A DNA stretch of 64,000 bases from Mesorhizobium helmanticense (GCF_003034915.1 NZ_PZJX01000039.1:62001-126000); one strand, 5' to 3'; shown: positions 41,733-50,375, counted from the first letter of the stretch. Translations and numbers: made by a program. The notes: generated from the sequence alone by a model not told the origin.

Positions 41733-42089
41733 TCACGCGTGCGCGTGCGGGTGACGGTAGTCCCAGACTGCCCAGGCCGAGGCGGCGACGACCAGCACGC
41801 CGAGGACCACATGGGTCCCCATTGCATTGGCGCTCGCGGCGAAGCCGAGCAACCAGGGCGAGACGATCAGCCAGAGCCCTACAACAAGGTTCAGCCACTC
41901 TTCCCACTCGGCGAACGCCGAGAGCGCGGCGAGCGCCAGGGCACCCAGCACAATGCCGGAAATCCAGGCGTTCCACGCAGGATTGGCTTCCGTGACGAAG
42001 CCGATGATCCAGGGTGAGATGAACAGGCAGATCGCAAGGACCAGGTTGATCCAATCCTGGGCCTTCTTTCCTTCCATCAGGTTTGCCAT
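41733..42089 (-). CDS. SPW repeat membrane protein
   Basis: A 118-residue protein with four membrane helices arranged as two repeats, each ending in the family motif (LFISPWIIGF and LIVSPWLLGF). A His-rich tail (YRHPHAHA) closes it. ATG 42089 has GGAGGT seven bases upstream. The function of SPW proteins is unknown. Confidence 0.88.
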   Translation of the reverse strand: MANLMEGKKAQDWINLVLAICLFISPWIIGFVTEANPAWNAWISGIVLGALALAALSAFAEWEEWLNLVVGLWLIVSPWLLGFAASANAMGTHVVLGVLVVAASAWAVWDYRHPHAHA

Positions 42090-42240
42090 GACAACCTCCA
42101 CAGATGAAGCTTGAACAAAGCACGATATTCGCGTGCAAATGCACGCTTAACTATCGATGTAATTACGCTTCAACCGGCCTTCAAGAAGGTGCCCCCGGCG
42201 TCGACAAAGCCCAAGCGAATCGGGCCAAAAACTTCCGCGA

Positions 42241-42462
42241 TCACGCCTTTTTCAGGAACTCGGTTTTCAGCACAAGGCCTTTCACCTGCCTGGTGTTGCA
42301 CTCGATCTCGCCGGGATTGCCATTGAGACGGATGTTCTTCACCAGCGTGCCGCGCTTGATCGTCTCCGATGTGCCCTTGACCTTCAGATCCTTGATCAGG
42401 GTGACGGAATCGCCCTCCTTCAGCTGCGTGCCATTGCTGTCTTTGACGATTGCGTCTGTCAT
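42241..42462 (-). CDS. PhnA/YjdM-type small protein
   Basis: A 73-residue protein equal to the C-terminal domain of PhnA (KDSNGTQLKEGDSVTLIKDL, KRGTLVKNIRLNGNPGEIEC, VKGLVLKTEFLKK). The N-terminal zinc ribbon of longer homologues is missing. Despite the old name it has no proven role in phosphonate use. ATG 42462 has GGAAG upstream; the open frame to 43089 runs antisense to the cupin gene. Confidence 0.85.
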   Translation of the reverse strand: MTDAIVKDSNGTQLKEGDSVTLIKDLKVKGTSETIKRGTLVKNIRLNGNPGEIECNTRQVKGLVLKTEFLKKA

Positions 42463-42645
42463 GTCACGTCTTCCATCGGGCCGGTGGGTAATGCTGGGGT
42501 CGATCGTGCGGCCTATCCCGCTGATGGCGGCAAAGTCAAGCGGACCGCCGCCAGTGCGAAGGGGCAGGGCATCCGCGTTGCCGATGTCCGGGGCATCGGC
42601 TATTGACCGGCAGCCAATGCCGGCGAGTTCAAATGGAGCCCGATC

Positions 42646-42999
42646 ATGACAGAGATGACCATCCTCAAATTCGGCGCCGTCGAAAACGCCGAGGCCGGCG
42701 ACCTGGCGGGCTGGGTGGTGGTCGAGGGCAAGCCGACAATGAAGACCGCCGTCCAGCATACGACAGCCGACGGCAAGGTCATGTCGGGAACCTGGCAGGC
42801 CACCCCCGGCACCTATCACGCGACCTATACCGATTACGAATTCGTGCACATGATCTCGGGCCGCATCGTCATCACGCCCGATGGCGGCACGCCCGTCGAA
42901 GTCGGTCCTGGCGATGCCTTTGTAGTCGAAGCCGATTTCAGGGGAACGTGGAAGATCATCGAGCCGGTAACCAAGCACTTCGTCGTCAGGGTCGGTTGA
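42646..42999 (+). CDS. Cupin domain-containing protein
   Basis: A 117-residue single-domain cupin of the DUF861 type: GTWQATPGTYHATYTDYEFV, HMISGRIVITPDGG and GPGDAFVVEADFRGTWKI. Metal ligands are few, so a binding or isomerase role is more likely than an oxygenase one. It is divergent from the PhnA-type gene. Confidence 0.85.
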   Translation: MTEMTILKFGAVENAEAGDLAGWVVVEGKPTMKTAVQHTTADGKVMSGTWQATPGTYHATYTDYEFVHMISGRIVITPDGGTPVEVGPGDAFVVEADFRGTWKIIEPVTKHFVVRVG

Positions 43000-43097
43000 G
43001 GCGAGGGTGGCAGTGCCAGGCAGGACTGTCATGAATTTGGCAGGAATAAAAAGGTAATTCCATGATGTGAACATCGGCACAGACGGCAACTTGCCAG

Positions 43098-43295
43098 CTA
43101 TCTTCCGATGATCTTGCTGATGATGGTTTCGTCGGCATCTACACGCCCGGTGAGTTCGCGGACCAGATCCTTGGCGTGCTGAATCCAGTGCGATTCACCG
43201 ATAAGCCCTTCGGCCACCGATGACCTGAACGCATTTCTAAGGATGTCGAGATCGAGAGCGGATATGAAAGCGTCCGGGCTGGTGTCGTCTTGCAT
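43098..43295 (-). CDS. Small hypothetical protein
   Basis: A 65-residue helical, acidic protein (MQDDTSPDAFISALDLDILR, HAKDLVRELTGRVDADETII). ATG 43295 has GGGAAAG upstream. No motif recognised. The 242 bases up to the next gene are non-coding. Confidence 0.5.
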   Translation of the reverse strand: MQDDTSPDAFISALDLDILRNAFRSSVAEGLIGESHWIQHAKDLVRELTGRVDADETIISKIIGR

Positions 43296-43537
43296 CGTAT
43301 GGCTTTCCCGCAGGGCGGGAGTACGATCTACGCTCTCAAGCGCCGGTGCCCGAGACGTGGCCGGCGACCTCGGCTTCCTACGCTATGGGGTAGAATTTAG
43401 CGACTCATTTCGATCGAGACCGCTGTGACCGGCTATCACAAGAGTGTTGGTTCGTCGCGAATGGTCCAATCCATGCCGGAGAAGCTCTAACGGAACCTAT
43501 CACCATCCCAGGTTGTTGTGTCGCAGGAAGGCGGCCC

Positions 43538-43729
43538 ATGCCCCTCACAGTCCGAACCACGCTCTGCAACATTCGTGATGACCTGCATGCCCTGCGCAAG
43601 ACGGTGGCAAGCCGTGGTCATATCGAGACGATTCAGGCCATCGATGCGCTGATCGGCGTCGCCGAAATGGAGGCCGTTCTGGCCATCCGGCGGCTCGACC
43701 AGGGTGCCCGACTCCATCGGGATGCCTGA
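43538..43729 (+). CDS. Small hypothetical protein upstream of the PNPOx gene
   Basis: A 63-residue protein, helical (LCNIRDDLHALRKTVASRGH, ALIGVAEMEAVLAIRRLDQG). ATG 43538 follows AGGAAGGCGG. The stop is 38 bases before the PNPOx-like gene, so they may be cotranscribed. Confidence 0.5.
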   Translation: MPLTVRTTLCNIRDDLHALRKTVASRGHIETIQAIDALIGVAEMEAVLAIRRLDQGARLHRDA

Positions 43730-43767
43730 CTGGGTGGAAACGAATACCAACGGAAAGAACAATCACA

Positions 43768-44250
43768 ATGAACATCAGGGAGATGACGCGACAGGAATGC
43801 ACTGCCATGTTGAAGTCGGCCAGGCTTGGCCGCCTCGGCTGTGTCAGAAACAGCCGGCCTTACGTGGTGCCGATTCATTTTGCCTTCGGCGACAATTTCA
43901 TTTTCAGCTTCTCGCTGCTCGGCAAGAAGGTCGAGTGGATGCGGGTCAACCCGCGCGTCTGCCTGCAGGTCGACGATGTCGGAGGCGTCCATGGCTGGAA
44001 GAGCGTCGTCGTCGACGGCGTCTTCGAGGATCTGCCGAAGGCGCCCGCTCTGAATCCGACGGCCCCGGCCATCGACCAGCAGGCCGTGTCGGACTATGAG
44101 CGTGAATTTGCCTGGTCGCTGCTGCAGAAGCACGCCAACTGGTGGGAGCCCGGCTCGTTCAATCTGGGCGGAACGCCGGTCAATGCTGACAGCCATCTGT
44201 TTTACCAGATCAAGATCGAGACAATTTCCGGACGGCAGGCGTTCCGGTAG
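43768..44250 (+). CDS. Pyridoxamine 5'-phosphate oxidase-like flavin-binding protein
   Basis: A 160-residue split-barrel protein. MNIREMTRQECTAMLKSARL, GRLGCVRNSRPYVVPIHFAF and KKVEWMRVNPRVCLQVDDVG correspond to the FMN-binding PNPOx-like fold (NimA/FMN-reductase-like). It may reduce or sequester a small molecule. Part of the gene (about 43995-44053 joined to 44200-44250) recurs as a remnant at 47174-47279. Confidence 0.82.
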   Translation: MNIREMTRQECTAMLKSARLGRLGCVRNSRPYVVPIHFAFGDNFIFSFSLLGKKVEWMRVNPRVCLQVDDVGGVHGWKSVVVDGVFEDLPKAPALNPTAPAIDQQAVSDYEREFAWSLLQKHANWWEPGSFNLGGTPVNADSHLFYQIKIETISGRQAFR

Positions 44251-44469
44251 GTCCGGTGGCCGGGTAGCGACGACGGTAACCGATTGCTCAGAACGGACCG
44301 AGCTTTCAGCACACCAGTTGCCACCCACGCTGCCAACCGGCACGTTCCGGCTCACCCTTGCCAACTGACTGCCTCTTACATGAAGAGATCATTTTGACCG
44401 TCCAGATTCTCACCCATCGCGGCAAGCACCGTATGCCACACGGCTTGTTAAGAGCGAAGCGAGGTACCG

Positions 44470-44670
44470 ATGCAAAATCCCTATGAAGCCGCCTATTTCG
44501 CCAGGAAGCACGGGATAACACAGGCCCAGGCGCGACGGATCACCAAGGACTTTGGCCCTTCCCGGATCAGGTGCGACACTGCTGCCCAAGATCTGAACTT
44601 GGCCCTCACCGGCACATCCCTCTTGCATGAGCGTCCGCCAACATCTGTTTCTTCGACACCGAAGGAATAG
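44470..44670 (+). CDS. Small hypothetical protein, paralogue A
   Basis: A 66-residue protein containing YEAAYFARKHGITQAQARRI and FGPSRIRCDTAAQ. The same pattern (Y-x2-YFA-K-x-G-x-T and GPSR-x2-CD-AA) is in the convergent gene at 44734-44934, so the two are paralogues. ATG 44470 follows GAGGT. The middle resembles the helix-turn-helix of DUF3606-like proteins, but I would not assign a function. Confidence 0.65.
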   Translation: MQNPYEAAYFARKHGITQAQARRITKDFGPSRIRCDTAAQDLNLALTGTSLLHERPPTSVSSTPKE

Positions 44671-44733
44671 CTGGTTTCTGAAACCGGAAAGGACTTGGAA
44701 GGCGGCCAAAGCCGGTGCTCTGATCTTGGCATA

Positions 44734-44934
44734 TCAGCGCAGCCATTTTTTGAACCGCGCGGCTTTATTCCTCACGAAAGCGGCAGCTGCTGCATCACAC
44801 ATCCTTCGCGATGGTCCATTCGCAGCAATGATGAACTTGGCGTCTCTCAGCGTGAAGCCGTACTTCTTTGCGAAGTAGATTGCTCCGTAAGGCTCGTCTT
44901 GGGGTTTGCCCTCCACTCCGTTCGTGTAAGCCAT
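44734..44934 (-). CDS. Small hypothetical protein, paralogue B
   Basis: A 66-residue protein related to the convergent 44470-44670 product: YGAIYFAKKYGFTLRDAKFI and NGPSRRMCDAAAAAFV. It ends with a basic tail (NKAARFKKWLR). ATG 44934 has GAGG upstream. Confidence 0.65.
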   Translation of the reverse strand: MAYTNGVEGKPQDEPYGAIYFAKKYGFTLRDAKFIIAANGPSRRMCDAAAAAFVRNKAARFKKWLR

Positions 44935-45090
44935 TTGTGCCTCGCATGACGGATCGGCTCGGCTGATTTCGCGCCAATCTGGTACATCAACCTTCGGCGA
45001 CGGGCGAAGGTTCCGGATGCGCGAAGGTGCTGAAGTTGCACGCCAGCTAAATATGCCTGATCATGACGGTTGGCAGGGTGGAGACATAAA

Positions 45091-47082
45091 GTGACGGCTG
45101 ATCGTCGAAACGGTGCGCACCCTTCAGATCCGGGGCTGGGGGGCATTCTGTCAGCGGCTACGGCCCATCCGCGCATGTCGTTGCCCACCGTCGCGACAAT
45201 CGTGGCGGCGGTCGCCGCCCTGTATTTCGGGCGCGAGGTTTTCCTGCCGATCGCAATCGCCCTGCTGCTCACCTTTGCGCTTGCCCCCATGGTTTCGGCG
45301 CTCAAACGAGTGGGCATTCCCCGTCTTCCTGCGGTCATCGCCAGCGTGCTGGGTGCATTCACGGTTCTTGCGCTGTTCTCCTTCATTGTCGCCACGCAGG
45401 TCAGCGAACTGGCCCAGAACATCCCGCTCTACCAGTCGAATATCCTGACCAAGGTCAGGTCCCTGAAGGAAACCGGCGTCGGCGGCGGCATCATTGCCAG
45501 GCTGAGCGGGGTGATCGAACGCGTTGGCCAGGAACTCGACAGGCAGGAAGCCTCACAGCCCACCGCGGATGAGCCCGAGCGCGTGCCGGTGCCTGTCGAG
45601 ATTGTCGCGCGTGAAAGACCGCTCCAGGTCCTCCAGAACCTGATCGGCCCGCTGATCAGCCCGCTGGCTTCGGCCGGCCTGATCATCGTCGTCGTCATCT
45701 TCATGCTGCTCGAGCGCGAGGACCTGCGCGATCGTTTCATACGCCTCGTCGGGTATGGCGATCTTCATCGAACCACTGAGGCGCTCCAGGATGCCGGCAA
45801 GCGGGTCGGCAGATATCTGCTCATGCAATTGGTAGTGAACATCGTCTATGCCGTGCCGATTGCGTTCGGGCTTTGGGTTCTGGGCATACCCAACGCACTG
45901 CTGTGGGGATTGCTGGCGCTTGCACTGCGATTCGTTCCCTATATCGGCCCGGTCATTGGCGCGCTGCTGCCTTTGTTTCTGGCGCTGGCCGTGGCGCCGG
46001 GCTGGTCGCTTGTGCTGTGGACCGCCGGGCTGTTCGTGGTCATGGAAATGATCACCGGCAACGTCGTCGAACCTTGGCTCTACGGCTCGCGCACCGGGCT
46101 TTCACCTTTGGCCATCATTGTCGCGGCGATCTTCTGGACCTGGCTGTGGGGCCCGCTGGGTCTGGTTCTGTCGACGCCGCTCACGGTCTGTCTCGTCGTA
46201 CTCGGCAGGCACGTGCCGCAGTTCGAATTCCTCGACGTCCTGTTCGGCAACGAACCCGTACTCGAACCGCATGCCCGGCTCTACCAAAGGCTGCTGGCCG
46301 GCGACCCCGATGAAGCCACGGATCATGCCGAGGAGATTCTGGAAGAAAAATATCTGGTCGAATTCTACGACAAGGTCGCCATTCCCGCACTTCTGCTCGG
46401 CGAGCAGGACCGCATGCGGGGTGTGATGGGCGATGAGCAAAGACGGCAGGTGGCGGCCAGTGCGCAGACTCTGGTGGCGAACCTGGACGACAGCGCACAG
46501 GAAGAAGCAGAGGAGGAAGATCCAGCTGCCGCCGAGGAAGCCGGCTCGCGCAAGAACAAGGAGGCTGAGGGGGAGGGTGAGGACGATGTCGAGTTGCCTG
46601 ATGGCACGGACATGGCGGTGCTGTGTGCCGGCGGACGCGGTGAACTCGATGATGCCGCCGCCGCCATGCTGGCGCAGGTGCTCGAAGTCCAGGGCGCAAC
46701 GATATCGAAGGCAAGCTTTGCCGACATGGATCCGGCGAGCATTCGCCGGCTCGAACTCGACGCTGTCGACACCGTTGTGGTCGGATTCCTCAACCGCGAC
46801 TCCGTCAAACACGCCCGTTTCCTGGTCCGCCGGCTGAAACGTGTCAAAACGGCGCTGCGGGTCGGCATCGTGTTCTGGTCGGAAAACGGTACCGCCAACA
46901 AGGAAACAGCCGCCAAATTGGCCAATGACATCAATGCCGATTTTGTGGCCTATGGCATGGTCGATGCCGTGCTGGGCGCCTTGTCCAGCGATCCGCCGGT
47001 CCCGCTGAAAGCCGCTGCCAAGCGCCGCATTCGCCGCCGGCCGCCGGCTCGCAAGAAAGCGCCGCTTGCGGCTGCAAAATAA
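45091..47082 (+). CDS. AI-2E family transporter with a C-terminal extra domain
   Basis: A 663-residue protein. Residues 30-380 form the PerM/YdiK/AI-2E permease core with eight or so membrane helices (ATIVAAVAALYFGREVFLPI, GLLALALRFVPYIGPVIGAL, GNVVEPWLYG, GLSPLAIIVAAIFWTWLWGP). After an acidic linker (QEEAEEEDPAAAEEAGSRKN) comes a 150-residue alpha/beta domain (DMAVLCAGGRGELDDAAAAM, VDTVVVGFLN) reminiscent of a Rossmann-like/B12-binding fold, and a basic tail (KRRIRRRPPARKKAP). GTG 45091 follows GGAGA. What it transports is not known; the extra domain may be regulatory. Confidence 0.87.
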   Translation: MTADRRNGAHPSDPGLGGILSAATAHPRMSLPTVATIVAAVAALYFGREVFLPIAIALLLTFALAPMVSALKRVGIPRLPAVIASVLGAFTVLALFSFIVATQVSELAQNIPLYQSNILTKVRSLKETGVGGGIIARLSGVIERVGQELDRQEASQPTADEPERVPVPVEIVARERPLQVLQNLIGPLISPLASAGLIIVVVIFMLLEREDLRDRFIRLVGYGDLHRTTEALQDAGKRVGRYLLMQLVVNIVYAVPIAFGLWVLGIPNALLWGLLALALRFVPYIGPVIGALLPLFLALAVAPGWSLVLWTAGLFVVMEMITGNVVEPWLYGSRTGLSPLAIIVAAIFWTWLWGPLGLVLSTPLTVCLVVLGRHVPQFEFLDVLFGNEPVLEPHARLYQRLLAGDPDEATDHAEEILEEKYLVEFYDKVAIPALLLGEQDRMRGVMGDEQRRQVAASAQTLVANLDDSAQEEAEEEDPAAAEEAGSRKNKEAEGEGEDDVELPDGTDMAVLCAGGRGELDDAAAAMLAQVLEVQGATISKASFADMDPASIRRLELDAVDTVVVGFLNRDSVKHARFLVRRLKRVKTALRVGIVFWSENGTANKETAAKLANDINADFVAYGMVDAVLGALSSDPPVPLKAAAKRRIRRRPPARKKAPLAAAK

Positions 47083-47097
47083 GGCTGTAGTTCGTTT

Positions 47098-47173
47098 TCA
47101 CGTCCAGAAATAGCGCACCGCGTGGAAGAACGCCGACGCAGCGAAGGCCAGACTGTCGGTGCGATCAATCATG
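47098..47173. repeat. Fragment of the cdsA-like gene 3' end (degenerate copy)
   Basis: The minus-strand sequence matches the last 76 bases of the gene at 50376-51311, including its TGA stop (TCACGTCCAGAAATAGCG compared with TCACGTCCAGAAGTAGCG), with several substitutions. Further copy at 49438-49598. Confidence 0.75.
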
Positions 47174-47283
47174 GACGAGCGTCGTTGTTGACGGCATCTT
47201 CAAGGACCTGCTGAAGGCGCCCGCTCTGTTCTACCAGATCAGGATCGAGACGATTTCCGGACGGCAGGCTTTCCGATAGATCC
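47174..47283 (+). pseudogene. Remnant of a PNPOx-like gene
   Basis: GAGCGTCGTTGTTGACGGC... CTGAAGGCGCCCGCTCTG matches 43999-44053, then the sequence jumps to TACCAGATCAGGATCGAGAC and CGGACGGCAGGCTTTCC, which match 44205-44245. About 150 bases are missing, so no fold can form. It abuts the cdsA fragment without a gap. Confidence 0.8.
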
Positions 47284-47309
47284 TATAGCCGGGTACCGCC
47301 CAACATCAT

Positions 47310-47430
47310 ATGTCAAATGACGTACCTGTCCCGGGCGAAACGCGCAAAAAACCCGCATTCCGGAGGGGGGATCGGGAAGCGGGCCTTTTAACGACCGAAC
47401 GCTTGGGATGTTCGGTATGTCATTTAACAT
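47310..47430. repeat. MITE-like inverted-repeat element with internal terminator hairpin
   Basis: Ends ATGTCAAATGACGTACC and GGTATGTCATTTAACAT are imperfect 17-base inverse repeats. Inside, ACCCGC and GCGGGCCTTTT form a hairpin with T tract around AAAAAACCCGCATTCCGGAG. Confidence 0.7.
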
Positions 47431-47525
47431 AGCATCGAAGGGTTGGTTCCAGTCGAAACAAAATTATTCGATAGACTGGACTGCTTGCGTTTTTTGAGCC
47501 CCGATGCATGAAGTCTTGGCGTTGG

Positions 47526-47750
47526 TTAATGTGATGCATCGAAATGCCCACGCGGCTGCCGCGACACCGCTAGAAGTTCAGCCTCGTCGGTGATTCCGGC
47601 CATGTAGTTGGCGACGATTCGCGACGCCAGTGCTTCTCGATGAGCTTCAGTTTCGCCTTTCCGCTTCGCCCGCTCGAACACGCGTCCAAAAAGCCTTATC
47701 TCGGAAGGCGTGAAAATGCGGACCTTCTCGATCTTGGGTATGGTCGGCAT
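47526..47750 (-). CDS. Small hypothetical protein
   Basis: A 74-residue basic protein (MPTIPKIEKVRIFTPSEIRL, FERAKRKGETEAHREALASR, IVANYMAGITDEAELL). ATG 47750 has GAGGCGGG upstream. It looks like a helical regulator-sized protein but has no recognised motif. Confidence 0.55.
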   Translation of the reverse strand: MPTIPKIEKVRIFTPSEIRLFGRVFERAKRKGETEAHREALASRIVANYMAGITDEAELLAVSRQPRGHFDASH

Positions 47751-47868
47751 GCCACCCGCCTCTTTCGGGTGCTAAAACAAGCGCCGATCCTGAAGTGCAG
47801 CTATGGGGATTCGGATGGGCCGGCGCTCAGCGCCAAGTTGATGGGTTATCGACGCCGTTCAGAGCGAC

Positions 47869-47960
47869 GTGCGTCCATTCGGACGCACAAGTACGCTCTA
47901 GCACTTTGAATCTATGCATCGTGCTTTCCGAAAATCGATTCCATTTTCGGGCCGATGCGC
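47869..47960. repeat. ATTC-loop palindromes with CTAG boxes
   Basis: GTGCGTCC-ATTC-GGACGCAC (47869-47888) followed by CGCTCTAGC, then CGAAAATCGATTCCATTTTCG followed by GCGCTAG. The last CTA (47960-47962) is the stop codon of the DUF3309 gene. These units share layout with the elements at 22288 and 23562. Confidence 0.75.
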
Positions 47961-48046
47961 TAGTACCAGCGTCCCCGGCCGTAGAAGCCGCCGCCGCCCA
48001 GCAGTATAACTATAAGAACGATGACCAGTATTGTGGTGATATCCAT
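47960..48046 (-). CDS. DUF3309-type 28-residue membrane peptide
   Basis: The reading frame encodes MDITTILVIVLIVILLLGGG-type sequence followed by GFYGRGRWY, i.e. one membrane helix, a Gly run and an aromatic/basic tail, the pattern of DUF3309 peptides widespread in rhizobia. AGGAGG lies eight bases before ATG 48046. The function is unknown. The stop codon comes from a repeat element. Confidence 0.85.
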   Translation of the reverse strand: MDITTILVIVLIVILLGGGGFYGRGRWY

Positions 48047-48245
48047 ATTAGCCTCCTATGAGCGCGCCCGGCGGTGTTCGCCGTGCGTCTCTTGCCCTGA
48101 ACAGTGTGTAAGTTGTGCCTGTAACCTCAACCAACGTTCCGCAAGCGTTCTTGTTCCAATGAACGGACCAGGGCATGGCCAGCCCAACGGGAGCGCTGAG
48201 TTAAGCCGCGTGACGCCCCTCACCGCTGACTAATTTAGGAATGGA

Positions 48246-49316
48246 TCAGGCTGCCCGGGGTATGCGCGAGGTAAACGTCGCCCTGGTCACCGACACGCTG
48301 GTGCCGCCGGTATCGCTGATGACCTCCACCTTGGCCTCAAGCTGCTTGACCAGCGCCTCGACGATGGCTGTTCCCAAACCCACACTCGGCCCCTCGCCGG
48401 CGGTCTTGCCGGCGCCGTTGTCGGAGACCGTCAGCTTCCAGTCGCTGCCGTCGGTCTCGTAGGTCACCTGGATCAGCGCCTTGGCCTTCTCCATCGGGAA
48501 GGCATATTTGATCGCGTTGAGAACGAGCTCGGTGACGATCAGACCGAGGCTCACCGCCTTTTGCGAGTCTATCCTGCCGCCTTGCGCTGTGACGTTCACC
48601 GCGATCGGCTGGTCTTCACCGACCATCGATGAGGCCAGGCTGTCGCACAGCTTTGACAGATAGGAGACGACGTCGATCTCTTCGACGCCGGCCGCGGTGT
48701 GGAGGTGGCGTTGCACTTCGGCGACCGACAGCACCCGCTGATGGGCATCCTTCAGATGCTGGCGGGTTTCCTCAGAGGTGACGGAGCGGGCCTTCAGCAA
48801 CAGGATGCTGGCGATGATCTGCAGGCTGTTGGCAACCCGGTGCTCCATTTCGCGCAGCAGCACATCCTTTTGCCGCAGCAGTTCCTCGGTGCGGCCGAGA
48901 AGCTCTTCCTTTTCCCTCTCGATGGCGCGCCGCGCCGTTATGTCGTTGAAGGCGAGCAGGATGGTGATGGCCGAACTATGGTCGTAGAGGACCTTGCGGG
49001 CGTTGAGCAGCATCGTGCGCGGGCCGATACTGGGGAAATCATGCTCGACCTCGAAGCCGTCCATGGCGGTCTTCTCGGGGATGATCGTCTCCAACAGCAG
49101 GCGCAGCGCCGGGATGTCCCACTGGCCGTCGCCGAGCGCGTAGAGTAGCGAGCCGTGCGTCTGCTCGGGGTCGACCTTGAAGGTCTCATAGAAGGAACGG
49201 CTGGCCGCCAGCACGCGAAACTGCTCGTCGAGCACCAGGAAGGGCTCGGCGATCGTATTGACGATCGCCTGCGCCAGCGTCTGCGCGTCCTCGATATTGG
49301 CGATGGGGTGGAACAA
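48246..49316 (-). CDS. Sensor histidine kinase, PAS + HisKA_2 type
   Basis: A 356-residue cytosolic kinase. Residues 12-130 form a PAS domain (IVNTIAEPFLVLDEQFRVLA), then a coiled coil (EREKEELLGRTEELLRQKDV) leads to the HisKA_2 box LLREMEHRVANSLQIIASIL, where the His is phosphorylated. The ATPase domain has LIVTELVLNAIKYAFP (N box) and LTVSDNGAGK (G1), and GLGTAIVEALVKQL. Such kinases in rhizobia feed PhyR-type general stress signalling or light/redox responses. No response regulator gene is nearby, and there is no membrane helix, so input is cytoplasmic. Confidence 0.9.
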   Translation of the reverse strand: MFHPIANIEDAQTLAQAIVNTIAEPFLVLDEQFRVLAASRSFYETFKVDPEQTHGSLLYALGDGQWDIPALRLLLETIIPEKTAMDGFEVEHDFPSIGPRTMLLNARKVLYDHSSAITILLAFNDITARRAIEREKEELLGRTEELLRQKDVLLREMEHRVANSLQIIASILLLKARSVTSEETRQHLKDAHQRVLSVAEVQRHLHTAAGVEEIDVVSYLSKLCDSLASSMVGEDQPIAVNVTAQGGRIDSQKAVSLGLIVTELVLNAIKYAFPMEKAKALIQVTYETDGSDWKLTVSDNGAGKTAGEGPSVGLGTAIVEALVKQLEAKVEVISDTGGTSVSVTRATFTSRIPRAA

Positions 49317-49437
49317 GGCTCAAAGCCGATCTGGAGGCGCTTTGCCTCCGCTCGGACAGATCGTTACACAATTGCCGGACCGCTGTCGCGAAATGATTCG
49401 ATCCGACGGAGCCAGCCGGCCACACCTTGCCCGGCGC

Positions 49438-49598
49438 TCACGTCCAGAAATAGCGAACCTTGTGGAAGAACACCGGGGCGGCGAAGACCAGGCTGTCGGC
49501 GCGGTCCATCATGCCGCCATGGCCCTCGATCAGATGGCCCCAATCCTTGACCCCCTGGTCGCGCTTGATGGCCGAGGCGACCAGCCCGCCGAGGAAGT
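49438..49598. repeat. Second copy of the cdsA-like gene 3' end
   Basis: 161 bases nearly identical to 50376-50536 and in the same orientation, including the TGA stop codon; identity ends at GAGGAAG. It encodes the last 53 residues of the cdsA-like protein but lacks start and upstream gene. It covers most of the gap between the kinase start and the 49622 gene. Confidence 0.9.
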
Positions 49599-49621
49599 TG
49601 CACCGCCTCGGTGGCCTGACC

Positions 49622-50365
49622 TTATTCAGCCACCTTCGCCACGATGCAATCTAGCGAAGGAAGTGGCGTCAAACCGTCCCTGGTTCTTTCTGCTGGCTCG
49701 GCGGTTCCGTCCCCTTCCGCAGCACATTCATAGATCGCTTGAATCACCAAGCCCCGGATTGTCGCGCCAGGAAGCGTCAAGTAGTCGAAGTATCCATCCT
49801 TCGTTGGAAGGCCTTGCAAGTAATCAAGTGCGGCATGGACGCACCAGTCAAGCTCTCCCGCGTCCTTGTCGCGAAAGTTAAGCTCGTTTACCAAAATGAA
49901 ACCTACGGACGCCCAAGTGCCACGGCTTATAAACTTGTACGCCGTGCATCCGCTTAAACTGACCTTCGCCTTTGCAACGAAATCTTTGTATGATGGCAGC
50001 AGGCGGGAACTGGTTAAGGCCGACGCTATGTCATCTTGCCAGCTCGCGCCGTCGACAGCGATTATCGAAATTTGGGCCGTGGCAAAGGTCGGGAAAAGAC
50101 CATTCAGATCGCCTCTGAGAGCTTTATATCGCTCGATTGAGCTGCTTACGTTCAGACGATCAGCTACAACTTCGTAAGGCCGACGCCATGTCGGCCAAAC
50201 ATAGATTTTCCTATCATGCGGCAGCGACCGCAAATAGTTAACGGCTGCGTCTTTGGTGGCCCGCGCATGAACAACTTCTTTTTCAGTTGGCCAGGCCCGA
50301 TTGCTCAATAGCATCACCGACAGCGACGCGTATAACCATACCTGGACCGCCTTATAAGTCGCCAT
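49622..50365 (-). CDS. Secreted hypothetical protein between two cdsA 3' ends
   Basis: A 247-residue protein with an N-terminal hydrophobic signal (VQVWLYASLSVMLLSNRAWP). The C-terminal half (WCVHAALDYLQGLPTKDGYF, TLPGATIRGLVIQAIYECAA) has the general look of DUF2927-like periplasmic proteins, but the match is not secure. Its codon use appears less GC-rich than that of the flanking genes, and it fits exactly in the interval between the intact cdsA-like gene and the duplicate of its 3' end, suggesting insertion. Confidence 0.65.
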   Translation of the reverse strand: MATYKAVQVWLYASLSVMLLSNRAWPTEKEVVHARATKDAAVNYLRSLPHDRKIYVWPTWRRPYEVVADRLNVSSSIERYKALRGDLNGLFPTFATAQISIIAVDGASWQDDIASALTSSRLLPSYKDFVAKAKVSLSGCTAYKFISRGTWASVGFILVNELNFRDKDAGELDWCVHAALDYLQGLPTKDGYFDYLTLPGATIRGLVIQAIYECAAEGDGTAEPAERTRDGLTPLPSLDCIVAKVAE

Positions 50366-50375
50366 CCCCATCCCC

